The notes under the pieces are model-generated. The model did not search any database. It was not told where the DNA came from and saw nothing but the letters and a program-made list of their open reading frames with translations. This document shows, piece by piece, positions 43,006 to 51,540 of a stretch of DNA of 51,581 nt. A program made the position numbers and the translations under genes. Position 1 is the first letter of the stretch. Each line of letters begins with the position of its first letter. This DNA comes from Methylotenera sp. (GTDB lineage: Bacteria; Pseudomonadota; Gammaproteobacteria; Burkholderiales; Methylophilaceae). The DNA is taken from NCBI GenBank assembly GCA_030693535.1, contig JAUYAL010000068.1, forward strand, positions 1-51,581, in the 5' to 3' direction.

Positions 43006-43608
43006 TTAAAGCGGTTTTTTTCGACGGAATGCCATAAAACCCATCAACATCAGACCTGCTGACAATGAACTCCAAATACCTGGCTCTGGAACCAAACTCA
43101 CCAAGCTTACATTATCTAAGCTACCGCCAAAACTATCGCTAATACCCGCTGCTGAAAAAGTAAGTTTATCGTTACCAGTACCGAGTACTGAAAAGCTGAG
43201 TGTGTACCAATTATTGCCTGTTTTGCCAATACCACTGCCGGTCACTTGTGTTAACAATGAACCATTCCAAAAAGCTTGGATTCGATTAGACTGACTTGAT
43301 ACACCCATGCGTGGAGAATAATCAAACGATAAATCGTAAGCGTCGCCAACGGTTGTGCTGATCATTTGGAATATTGAGTTATTGGATTTAGTATCCAGCT
43401 CAACAAAGTTCACACCCTCAGAAGCGATACCAGCAACATTGTTTCGTAACTCGACTTCACTAGCCCCTGTCCAACCTGTTAGATTGTTATAAATACCCCA
43501 AGTGCCATTGGCTTGTACATCAGCCTCAAAAGAGCCATTGGTTACTAAATTAGCATTTGCCAACAAAGGCAAAGATGTAAGTGTCAATATTAATGCGATT
43601 TTTTTCAT
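43006..43608 (-). CDS. PEP-CTERM protein, tandem copy B
   Basis: 200 residues, paralogue of the product at 41892. Same signal peptide, same NGSFEADVQANGTWGIYNN opening and the same VPEPGIWSSLSAG...FRRKKPL tag. Differences are scattered substitutions (for example SEVELRNN for NNVELRNN and SFGGSLD for SLGGGLD). No disruption is seen. It lies downstream of epsL with its own PEP box 75 bp upstream, so each copy appears separately controlled. Confidence 0.9.
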   Translation of the reverse strand: MKKIALILTLTSLPLLANANLVTNGSFEADVQANGTWGIYNNLTGWTGASEVELRNNVAGIASEGVNFVELDTKSNNSIFQMISTTVGDAYDLSFDYSPRMGVSSQSNRIQAFWNGSLLTQVTGSGIGKTGNNWYTLSFSVLGTGNDKLTFSAAGISDSFGGSLDNVSLVSLVPEPGIWSSLSAGLMLMGFMAFRRKKPL

Positions 43609-43683
43609 GATAGATCCCTCATCATAGACAAAATTTCTAGAGTTAGGATTATTATGAATTAGAATGACAGAAAATATTCTTTC

Positions 43684-43703
43684 TATAATCCATTCGGACT
43701 AGA
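43684..43703 (-). promoter_or_regulatory. PEP-box palindrome upstream of PEP-CTERM copy B
   Basis: Plus-strand TATAATCC-ATTC-GGACTAGA, an 8-4-8 palindrome with few mismatches, 75 bp before the start codon. Confidence 0.55.
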
Positions 43704-43728
43704 GAATGCTGGTGTTAATTTCACACCG

Positions 43729-44931
43729 TTAAAAATCATAGCGCATGGTTAAGTTAATTGTGTTGAATTTAAAAACGAAATTTGTAACGTTAGATTTTCG
43801 GTTTTGACCTTGATACTGAATTTGGACCAATGATTTACGCGTGGGCAGATAGGATAACGATAGATTAGCAATCGTTGACTCATCATAGCGATTACTATCA
43901 TTCAACAGAACGCCTGGGTTCCCCAAAAAATCTCGCTCTTCGTATCCCCAACCAGCGCGTACAGAAATCTTGCTGGTTGGATTCCAGACGGGGTTAAGTC
44001 CAAATCCCTTGGATTCTATGTAGTTGGAGAGCGCCTCCTCAGCAGGACCAACATCTTGATACGCAGTAAAATTAATCATCGTTTTACCAGTTAATACGTA
44101 GTCTAGATCCCAGCGCTGACTTACACCTTTAAAGTCTCGTTGAGGAATATCTTTAAACTTAATATCCACATGCGAAATTCGTACAGCCAGTTTTGTTTTT
44201 GCAGTTGGCTGCCACGCAGCTTGAATTATCATATCTTTTCTTATACTTTCATCGCCTAAAAATGTAATAAATGATGAAGATCTATCAGGAAAATCTGAAT
44301 CCAGAATACGATAGGCTAAACCTAGCTGTGTACCCTGTGGATTTTTATAGCGCATCCCCGTTTCAAGAAACTCATCTTCCCGATTTGCAAAATTAAAGTT
44401 CGCTAATCCATTTTCAATCTTACTCTGCCCACCTGATGCATTGATTGTCCAGTCGGGATGTAAATTCCAATTAAAACTGCCATTTCGACTGCTTATTGTT
44501 CTTAAGTTCTTAACTGGCTGTCTAATTTCTGTAAAGCCAGCGATTGCCTCACTTTCACTTGCATTCAACTCTCCATATAGATGATTGCCTAAACGCCAAC
44601 TCCAACCCAAGCGGTTTGATTTTCCTATATTGTCCAAAATAGTGAATCTGTCATAACGACTCTCATTAATACTGGATGCTAACGTAAAAACTTGCCTGCT
44701 TAAATTAACGTTAACATTCACACCTAGATCAACTCTTTTGATGACATCTGATGTCACTTCTGAGCCAAACGCAGCCTTTGCTTGCTCAGGATTGCTGAAT
44801 CTAAATACGTTGTCATCATAAGCAACGTTAGCGGCAACAAAGGGCGTAATGTCAATCATACCTTCAGCTTGCGCCGTTGATGAAATCAACAAAACTGCAA
44901 TCATAATAATTTTATATGCCTGATTAACCAT
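43729..44931 (-). CDS. epsL: EpsL, XrtB-associated outer-membrane barrel protein
   Basis: 400 residues from the ATG at 44931, which overlaps the stop of the CPBP protease (TAATG). Signal peptide YKIIMIAVLLISSTAQA, then a beta-barrel with alternating aromatic strands (ITPFVAANVAYDDNVFRFSN near the N-terminus, NTINLTMRYDF at the C-terminus). It matches the EpsL family, an outer-membrane protein found with PEP-CTERM/XrtB EPS loci and proposed to take part in polymer export. Confidence 0.88.
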   Translation of the reverse strand: MVNQAYKIIMIAVLLISSTAQAEGMIDITPFVAANVAYDDNVFRFSNPEQAKAAFGSEVTSDVIKRVDLGVNVNVNLSRQVFTLASSINESRYDRFTILDNIGKSNRLGWSWRLGNHLYGELNASESEAIAGFTEIRQPVKNLRTISSRNGSFNWNLHPDWTINASGGQSKIENGLANFNFANREDEFLETGMRYKNPQGTQLGLAYRILDSDFPDRSSSFITFLGDESIRKDMIIQAAWQPTAKTKLAVRISHVDIKFKDIPQRDFKGVSQRWDLDYVLTGKTMINFTAYQDVGPAEEALSNYIESKGFGLNPVWNPTSKISVRAGWGYEERDFLGNPGVLLNDSNRYDESTIANLSLSYLPTRKSLVQIQYQGQNRKSNVTNFVFKFNTINLTMRYDF

Positions 44932-45605
44932 TACCAGTACCACCAATTACCTGTCATCACTATCCATAACCCCAGCAATCCATTCGTTATCGCATGGGCG
45001 AAAATAGGCACCCATAAATTTTTATAAATCTTATATAACAGCGCATAGACAAGACCAGCAAAGAGACCAGCAAGCCACAGATGATGTTCAAGCGCAAATA
45101 CACATGCACTCATCATGATGGCAAATGCTGAAATATTGGCTGGGTTCACACTGAGAAAGTCCTGATTATCTAACCACCGCATCAGAAAAGAACGCCAGAA
45201 TAATTCTTCCATTAAAGGCACAACCATGGCCGCTCCAAAAATGCGCGTTGATAGCCAAATATAAGTCGAAAATGAATCACCGGAAAGGAATGGGTCAACG
45301 CCTTTGATATCCCCGCCTAAAGTAGCCCACTCAGGATATGGTAATAACCAAACCAGCAATACAGCTACACCTGCGAGAAACGCATTGAAAAGCTGAATTA
45401 GCTTTGGTCTAATGACCAGTTCTGTGTAAGTACCCCAAAAATAAAGCAGCAAACCCAGCACTGAAATGACTTTGACGGCATAGACCCATTTTTCATCTAA
45501 GCCAACAGCATTAAGTAGTGAGATAAAATGATTGCCTAAAGCTAAGAACAATATGTAAACAGCAAAAGGCAGTGCTCTTGAAAGGATGGCGTATTGATTT
45601 GTCAT
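44931..45605 (-). CDS. CAAX/CPBP-family intramembrane metalloprotease associated with exosortase
   Basis: 224 residues with about seven membrane helices. The ABI/CPBP metal motifs are present: EELFWRSFL (E-E-x3-R), FALEHHLWLAG (F-x3-H) and HAITNGLL (H-x3-N). The family is a prenyl-protease relative often located in PEP-CTERM/EPS loci. A possible job is further processing of PEP-CTERM tags after XrtB (inference). It is translationally coupled to epsL. Confidence 0.86.
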   Translation of the reverse strand: MTNQYAILSRALPFAVYILFLALGNHFISLLNAVGLDEKWVYAVKVISVLGLLLYFWGTYTELVIRPKLIQLFNAFLAGVAVLLVWLLPYPEWATLGGDIKGVDPFLSGDSFSTYIWLSTRIFGAAMVVPLMEELFWRSFLMRWLDNQDFLSVNPANISAFAIMMSACVFALEHHLWLAGLFAGLVYALLYKIYKNLWVPIFAHAITNGLLGLWIVMTGNWWYW

Positions 45606-45710
45606 GTATTCACTCTTACGGTGAGCTCATGATACGAGTTAAATATTACGGGATTATTTCTAAGCTAATTTTCTTAATGAAATAGCGCTAACGTAATCAT
45701 TCATTTCACA

Positions 45711-46406
45711 TTAAGTGCCAGACCTTTTGTGAGTAACTTTCTCGTCATCAACTTTATCTTGTTGATCTTGAAGTATATTTTCAAGCTCAACACGTTTAAG
45801 TTGAAAAAATGGCTCATCTCGCATTACTGCAGTGTAAATACTTGGCTTGTCATAAATCTTGATCAAATCAGTACTGAATTGATGTAATTTGCTATTTTTT
45901 TGCTCACAGGTGCGAAGTGAAAGGTTTGTACTTGCAAGATTCGTGGTCAACGTTTTGCGTTGAGTATCATTTATTTTCAAGTCTAATTGTGCTTGCTTAT
46001 ACTGCATTGTCAAATCTTCCAGATTTTTTTGCGTTGTTTCCAGCAGTGTTTGCGTTTCCAACAATTTACTGTCTAAAGCGGTCTTATCAGTATTTATTTT
46101 GGCCAATTCACTTTCTAAATTAGTAAGCTTTCGCTGTGCTGCGCCTAAAGAAACACTGCGCTTTTGTAACTGCTCATCATTGGTTTTAATCTGATCTTCG
46201 AGTTCTTTCTTTTGCAGATCAAACTGTGCCTGCATATTGGCTTTTTCTTGCTCCATGTCCTGTCTAGCTTTTTGCATCATCTGTTGCGCACGCCGAGCAG
46301 CTTTGTCTTTTTTTTCTGCTGCAATCGCATTGTCTGGATATGCGAAACCAATTGCTAGCGATGCAATCAACAACCACATTACTCTATGACTTATCATCAA
46401 TCTCAT
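45711..46406 (-). CDS. Periplasmic coiled-coil protein
   Basis: 231 residues. A signal peptide (VMWLLIASLAIGFAYPDNAIAA) is followed by a long charged coiled coil (about 33-175) with heptad-like Leu/Gln/Lys patterns, then a shorter globular tail (HQFSTDLIKIYDKPSIYTAVMRDEPFFQLKRVELENILQD). It shares the cluster with a porin and TonB/ExbBD. No enzyme motif; a structural or adaptor role is inferred. A GGAGG ribosome site supports the start, 16 bp after the porin... gene order places it downstream of the porin. Confidence 0.7.
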   Translation of the reverse strand: MRLMISHRVMWLLIASLAIGFAYPDNAIAAEKKDKAARRAQQMMQKARQDMEQEKANMQAQFDLQKKELEDQIKTNDEQLQKRSVSLGAAQRKLTNLESELAKINTDKTALDSKLLETQTLLETTQKNLEDLTMQYKQAQLDLKINDTQRKTLTTNLASTNLSLRTCEQKNSKLHQFSTDLIKIYDKPSIYTAVMRDEPFFQLKRVELENILQDQQDKVDDEKVTHKRSGT

Positions 46407-46422
46407 CCTAACCTCCGGCCTA

Positions 46423-48204
46423 CTAAAAATTAGACGTCATTTCTAACATCAATACATCTACTGCCAGTGGTTTAAAACCACGTCTAGGTGTAATTTCATC
46501 TGCACTAAACCATCTTGCTGATAAATAGGTATTTTTTCCTATGCCATAACTGCCACCCAAAACCCAGCCTTTAGCATTCGTGCCACCTAATAGAAAATCT
46601 GAGTCGGTGTAGGAGTCAACAACTGAATCCGCTTCTAATCGTTTGTAGGCTATAAAAGATTGCCAATCATGCAGTTTAGTTGTCGTAGGCAAACTATTGG
46701 AAGGTGAAGAAGTTCCTGTATTGCCAACGGCAAGTTTTACATGATAAGCATTCACTTGTTCATCATCAAAACCGAAATCATTTATACTTGCAATACCAAT
46801 TCTGTTTAAAATCTCTCGCCTGTTGTAGCCAATATTTCTCGTGTAATCACCTGTTAACGTGATATGTACAGGATCAAAAGCCGCAATATCAACTTCACCT
46901 GTAAAGTTTAAATTTCTAAATTTTGACAGTAAGCCAAAACGTTCTGTTATGCCTGATCCGGGAACACCTGAACCAGGTACGCCAACATTTATATCAAAAA
47001 CCGAGTTGCCTTTCTGCCTGAACGCTGGAATTGTTCCGTTGAATGGTTGTAGAGTATTCGCGCCATTTGACATACCTTCAATGTTATCAAATTCATACAA
47101 AGCCACACCGAGCTTGACTGAAGACTTATTGACTGATGTCCATTTAATACCCGCCTGTGACCCATAAAGCCACTTACTTTTAGCTCTATTAATATCTGAG
47201 CTTTCAACGTCTTCTAACGGAAAAGCACCAATAGTTGCAAAACCTGACCAGCTTTTGTTAAATTGAGGTTTAAACGTTGTAGCTACACCATCAAAATGCA
47301 TTGAGGGATCCCATACTAAGTCAGTAAAGAAGAACGGATTTGGGAAACGACCACCAACAATATTTAACGAAGGAGCGATATTTGCACTTAGATATGCTCT
47401 ATCCAAACCAATGGTATATTTAGCGCTACGCGTTTCCTGTGTTTGGTTGGGTGATAACGGATCATTTAAGTTACCAGTAACAATACGAATTTCACCGTTA
47501 AGCCAATCATTCACTTTCACTTTTGTTGCTAAACGAGCACGAACACGTGCACGATTGCGATCTTCAGTGGTATTGAGTATGTTGTCTGAACCATTTGCAA
47601 AATTGTAATTTAGGATATTTGGATTTTCATCACCAAACCTATCGTTTTGATAACGCAGACGGATATCGCCTTCAAAGTTAAATCGATCAATCCATCCAGG
47701 TAAACCAAGACGATCTCCTGCCTTGTAATTAAGATTAGCCATCACTTCTTTTTTGATTTCCTCCTTCATCTCTTTCTTGACGATTTCAGGCACGTATTGA
47801 ACTCTGACTATTTTTTCAGAAACGGCTTTATCTACAGCATCTTCATTTTGAGTGGCTTCCGCAGCAATAGTGTCTTTTTGTTTGGCTTTTTCTGCATCTT
47901 GTGACGCTTGTTTTAAAAGCTCGTCAGCTTTTCCTTTACTGAGCACACCTTCTTCTACAAGAAGATTAACCAGATTCACTGTAGTAGAGCGTAATTGCTC
48001 AAGAGACTCACGCTCACCTGCATTGGCTGATGTCATCATTGTGCTAAGACAAAGCGTTGCAATGGCCAAAGCAATCGGTTTATAGGTCATCCGCGCATAA
48101 TGCAAGACATCACTTGAATTATGCTTTTGTTGACGAGGGGTTTCCGTGAACTGATTGACTCGTATCATGTTAATTTCCATTTCATCTTTAATTAATTTCA
48201 TCAT
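46423..48204 (-). CDS. Putative porin (Porin_5-like outer-membrane barrel)
   Basis: 593 residues from the first ATG. The signal peptide (KPIALAIATLCLSTMMTSANA) begins only after residue 38, so the true start may be Met13 or Met39 (48090). After it comes a helical segment (about 65-145, LEQLRSTTVNLVNLLVEEGVLSKGKADELLKQA and a Lys/Glu-rich stretch), then the barrel from GWIDRFNFEGDIRLRYQNDRFGD to the C-terminal LEMTSNF. The N-terminal helix pair is typical of putative porins in TonB clusters. Substrate unknown. Confidence 0.82.
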   Translation of the reverse strand: MMKLIKDEMEINMIRVNQFTETPRQQKHNSSDVLHYARMTYKPIALAIATLCLSTMMTSANAGERESLEQLRSTTVNLVNLLVEEGVLSKGKADELLKQASQDAEKAKQKDTIAAEATQNEDAVDKAVSEKIVRVQYVPEIVKKEMKEEIKKEVMANLNYKAGDRLGLPGWIDRFNFEGDIRLRYQNDRFGDENPNILNYNFANGSDNILNTTEDRNRARVRARLATKVKVNDWLNGEIRIVTGNLNDPLSPNQTQETRSAKYTIGLDRAYLSANIAPSLNIVGGRFPNPFFFTDLVWDPSMHFDGVATTFKPQFNKSWSGFATIGAFPLEDVESSDINRAKSKWLYGSQAGIKWTSVNKSSVKLGVALYEFDNIEGMSNGANTLQPFNGTIPAFRQKGNSVFDINVGVPGSGVPGSGITERFGLLSKFRNLNFTGEVDIAAFDPVHITLTGDYTRNIGYNRREILNRIGIASINDFGFDDEQVNAYHVKLAVGNTGTSSPSNSLPTTTKLHDWQSFIAYKRLEADSVVDSYTDSDFLLGGTNAKGWVLGGSYGIGKNTYLSARWFSADEITPRRGFKPLAVDVLMLEMTSNF

Positions 48205-48232
48205 TTCATTCGCAATATTTATTCTGTACTCG

Positions 48233-48940
48233 TTAACCCACAGACCGTGCGGTCACTCTTAATTTCACTGGTTGAGGCATATCCCCTGGCGGCGAATCAG
48301 ATAATGGAGGCATATTATCTAATGCCTTTTTAAGTAAAACATCTCTCTCAGCATCACCGCTTGAACCAACCAACTCATATCGCTCGATACGACCATTTGA
48401 GGCCACCCAAATCTTAACAACGACTTTATATGCGCCATTTGCAAGCACCTTGTCTTTAGCCATTGCGTCTTCAATCTTGTTTTTGATTAAATCGGTATAC
48501 CATGCAAACTGGTACTTACTCGGACCACCACCGATCTTCGTACCGACATCACCACCCGTATACTCATTGCTCACAGTGCCTGCGGCAAATGGGCTTGGAC
48601 CATCACCAGCTGCGCCTTCCATTTTTAGCACTTCCGCTGGCGGTGTCTCTTCTGGCTTTGGTTGAGGCACTTCTTTTACTTCTTTAGGTTGGTCCTTAGG
48701 TTGCTCTTTTGGAGGTTCTTTAGGAGGCGGTGGCGGAGGCGGAGGCGTATCAGGAAGCAGTTTGATTGTCGTTACTGCTTTTTTACCTGTGGACCCGCCA
48801 GAAAATAATGCTTTTAGCATGTAACCTAGTCCACCCAACACAATGATCACCACAAGTGAAATTGCAATTCGCCTAATCCAAATCGATTTTGCGCTAGGTT
48901 CCTGCTCATCATCCTCGTTGATATTAAAGTTTTCCATCAT
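48233..48940 (-). CDS. tonB: TonB-family energy transducer
   Basis: 235 residues. One N-terminal membrane helix (about 29-48), a Pro/Lys-rich spacer (DTPPPPPPPPKEPPKEQPKDQPK, shown in two parts across residues 64-95), and a C-terminal TonB domain (VVVKIWVASNGRIERYELVGSSGDAERDVLLKKAL). It couples inner-membrane proton energy to an outer-membrane receptor. The start overlaps the ExbD stop (ATGA). Confidence 0.88.
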   Translation of the reverse strand: MMENFNINEDDEQEPSAKSIWIRRIAISLVVIIVLGGLGYMLKALFSGGSTGKKAVTTIKLLPDTPPPPPPPPKEPPKEQPKDQPKEVKEVPQPKPEETPPAEVLKMEGAAGDGPSPFAAGTVSNEYTGGDVGTKIGGGPSKYQFAWYTDLIKNKIEDAMAKDKVLANGAYKVVVKIWVASNGRIERYELVGSSGDAERDVLLKKALDNMPPLSDSPPGDMPQPVKLRVTARSVG

Positions 48941-49341
48941 GTACCAATCTTGCCCGTAACAAGCCCTACATTTGAAATTTCCATTCTTGTCACCAGATCT
49001 ATCACGCTAATGACACCTGCATAGGATGCGTTCGCATCACCTCGAATCATCACAGAAAACTCAGGATCTTTTGAGCGAGCAGCGTTAAGTTGAGTCTCCA
49101 ATTCACCAAGACTTACACCCACACCATTAATTAAAATGCCACCACCCTGTTGCACCTGAACAATTTTTACATCATGCTTTTCAGTACTTGGTTTATTCGA
49201 AGGTTTGGGTAGATTCATCGTCAACCCCTGCACGCCAGCGGTTGTCATCAAAATAAAAATTACCAGCAATACATAAGCCAAATCCAACATCGGCGTGATG
49301 TTGATTGTGTCGTATGGTTGCGCTTCGTTTTGTACCTGCAT
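48937..49341 (-). CDS. exbD: ExbD-family biopolymer transport protein (second copy)
   Basis: 134 residues with a single N-terminal helix (ITPMLDLAYVLLVIFILMTTAGVQG) carrying the functional Asp in MLDLAYVLLV, and a periplasmic ExbD domain (VMIRGDANASYAGVISVIDL). Works with ExbB to form the proton-driven motor for TonB. Located 4 bp after the other ExbD. Two ExbD copies are common in such operons. Confidence 0.9.
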   Translation of the reverse strand: MQVQNEAQPYDTINITPMLDLAYVLLVIFILMTTAGVQGLTMNLPKPSNKPSTEKHDVKIVQVQQGGGILINGVGVSLGELETQLNAARSKDPEFSVMIRGDANASYAGVISVIDLVTRMEISNVGLVTGKIGT

Positions 49342-49345
49342 GTTG

Positions 49346-49756
49346 TTATCCTGCCTGCTTCTTGGTCACTAGACCGACTTCTGTAATGTCCAGTTTTTTA
49401 CATATCCCAAGCACTTCAGAGACCTTTTCATAGTGTGTTGCCGCGTCAGCTTTTAGCACCACTGGCAGTTCTGGGTTGCCACTCTTCATTTCCGCCAGTC
49501 TTTGTTCTAGCGTCGCCATATCTACCGGATAGGCATCCAAATACACAGACCCATCACTGGTAATGGTAATTGCCCGCATTTTTGGCTTGGCTAAAGGTGC
49601 CGTTGCCTGCGTGGTCGGCGTTTCAACTTTTACACCTTGTACTGACGCTGTCGTCATAATGATAAATATCACCAATAACACGTAAGCCAAATCCAGCATC
49701 GGTGTGATGTTGATCTCGTCATACAGTTGATTATCTTCTTTAACGCCTTCAGACAT
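49346..49756 (-). CDS. exbD: ExbD-family biopolymer transport protein (first copy)
   Basis: 136 residues, same architecture as the downstream ExbD: INITPMLDLAYVLLVIFIIMTTASVQG with the conserved Asp, then PVVLKADAATHYEKVSEVLGICKKL. Divergence between the two copies in the periplasmic part suggests distinct roles in a hetero-oligomer. It starts 45 bp after the ExbB fusion gene. Confidence 0.9.
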   Translation of the reverse strand: MSEGVKEDNQLYDEINITPMLDLAYVLLVIFIIMTTASVQGVKVETPTTQATAPLAKPKMRAITITSDGSVYLDAYPVDMATLEQRLAEMKSGNPELPVVLKADAATHYEKVSEVLGICKKLDITEVGLVTKKQAG

Positions 49757-49801
49757 AGCCGCCCAGTTTTATAATGGTAGTTGGATTATTTACCGCTCAG
49801 A

Positions 49802-51481
49802 TTATTTACCGTAAAGCTCTGCTGAACGCGTAACAAACTCATCTACAAAGATCTGCATTGAAATTGTGATATTTTTGATTCTGCTAGCAAGATAGTTGTA
49901 CCCGAACAATGCAGGAATAGCCACAGCAAGCCCAGCTACAGTAGCTAATAAAGCCGCTGCAATCCCTGGTGCAATAGCGTTTACGTTTACATCGCCCGCC
50001 GCCGCAATCGCAGCAAAGGTAATCATCACACCAACAACTGTACCTAAAAGCCCAAGGAAAGGTCCGCCAGAAATAGCGATTGTCAGCAATACCATGCCTG
50101 AGTTCAAACGTTGCGTTTCGCGCACAAGATCCGCATCAATCGCTGCTTTAATCGCATCCATTGATGAACCACTAAGTGCTAATGTCTCGCCTTCTACCTG
50201 ACGTTTTCTAATCTCACGCAAGCCAGCTAGATAAAGTTTATATAAACTCGATCTAGGGTAATTGGCACCTTTATCCAGCCCTAATAAATCACCACCACTG
50301 GCTTTTTGAAACCTTGTGAGAAATTTCTTATTGTCGTTATCAGTTTTTAGTACAACCATTGCTTGATCCCACATCACCCAAATACTGCTGATGAACATCA
50401 CGGCCAAGATACCGATAACAATTTCCGCATCTAACGTTAAACTGCCAATTAAAATGCCGATGTAGTTCGCCTCACCTTCCTCCTCGCCATCTTCATCTTC
50501 CGATGCTTCAATTTTTAGTAACTGGCTATCCATACCTTGCGAACTTGCAGATAGCTTTAACCATTCAGCACTTCGCGCAACATTTGCAATCTCAACTTCA
50601 TCCATTTCGCCGACATAGCCGTCGCCGATTTTAATGTCTGACTCGGCATCAATAGGAGGCACATCGCCAGTGGCCACTGAAACGCCATTAATATAAATAC
50701 TGGCCTTGCCACCATCCAGAGTAAATGCGACGTGTTGCCATGTTGCCGGTTTGATTTCACCACCAGATACATTTGTTCCTCCAACACTTAAGGTCAACTT
50801 TAAGTCCTCAATTTTCAAAACAACTGCATCAGCTTGATTGTAAAGACCAGCCTGCTGTGGCAAGCTTTGCGGTTTAACCCAAGCAGACCAGGTATAACCT
50901 GCACCTGCTAGACGCTTCACTGCAGGGTTTGCAGGAATTACAAAGGGTTTAGCAGTAAAAACAGCCGCCTCACCAAGCAATGCAGCTTTCTGTAGCGTGA
51001 TTTCTCCGCTTGCTATCAATCCAGTCGCAGAATTGTCTTGAAATAAAGTCTTTTCAGCAAAGTTGAAAACCGCAACGGTATTAGCATCCCAGGTTTGCTT
51101 TGCATCAGATGTGGCCGTAGCTTTTTCGTTGCCTGAATACAGCCAGAAATGCGCATCTTTATCTGCCTGATCAATTTTTGGTAGCTTTACCCAAATGACT
51201 GCAAGCTCATTCGTTGCGTCATATTTTTCAATATGATATTTAAGCTCTGTTTTGTCATCCGCGGCAATGAAGCGCAAATCTGAGCCATCTATGTTGGCGC
51301 CCAAGAAATCAAAGTTGCCAGAATGCAGCCTCACAATAACGGCATAGTCATTAATAGCTGACACCCCTGTTGTTTCTACCTTGATCTTTTTTTGTGATCC
51401 CCAGTCGGCATTCCACTCTGCTAACCCGGATAAGGGATTTAGTGCAGCAATCAAACTCAATAACATCAAAAATTTCTTCAT
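49802..51481 (-). CDS. exbB: ExbB/TolQ proton channel with N-terminal DUF2341 and LamG-like domains
   Basis: 559 residues, far longer than ordinary ExbB (about 230-250). Signal peptide (KKFLMLLSLIAALNPLSGLA), DUF2341 (WNADWGSQKKIKVET...LRFIAADDKTELKYHIE), a concanavalin/LamG-like domain (about 155-315, YTWSAWVKPQSLPQQAG...WQHVAFTLDGGKASIYINGV), an acidic linker (EASEDEDGEEEGE), then a MotA/TolQ/ExbB domain with three helices (about 345-370, 450-480, 500-530) including GLLGTVVGVMITF. The lectin-like part faces the periplasm and could sense a glycan (inference). Confidence 0.88.
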   Translation of the reverse strand: MKKFLMLLSLIAALNPLSGLAEWNADWGSQKKIKVETTGVSAINDYAVIVRLHSGNFDFLGANIDGSDLRFIAADDKTELKYHIEKYDATNELAVIWVKLPKIDQADKDAHFWLYSGNEKATATSDAKQTWDANTVAVFNFAEKTLFQDNSATGLIASGEITLQKAALLGEAAVFTAKPFVIPANPAVKRLAGAGYTWSAWVKPQSLPQQAGLYNQADAVVLKIEDLKLTLSVGGTNVSGGEIKPATWQHVAFTLDGGKASIYINGVSVATGDVPPIDAESDIKIGDGYVGEMDEVEIANVARSAEWLKLSASSQGMDSQLLKIEASEDEDGEEEGEANYIGILIGSLTLDAEIVIGILAVMFISSIWVMWDQAMVVLKTDNDNKKFLTRFQKASGGDLLGLDKGANYPRSSLYKLYLAGLREIRKRQVEGETLALSGSSMDAIKAAIDADLVRETQRLNSGMVLLTIAISGGPFLGLLGTVVGVMITFAAIAAAGDVNVNAIAPGIAAALLATVAGLAVAIPALFGYNYLASRIKNITISMQIFVDEFVTRSAELYGK

Positions 51482-51540
51482 ACCTAATATCCCTTGAATA
51501 AATTACTTTCTACTGCATACTTCATCAATCAAACCATCTA

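Noticed and set aside
41622..43728. Sigma54 -24/-12 promoter between PEP boxes and starts
   Set aside because: No GG-N10-GC pair with reasonable flanks was found near the boxes.
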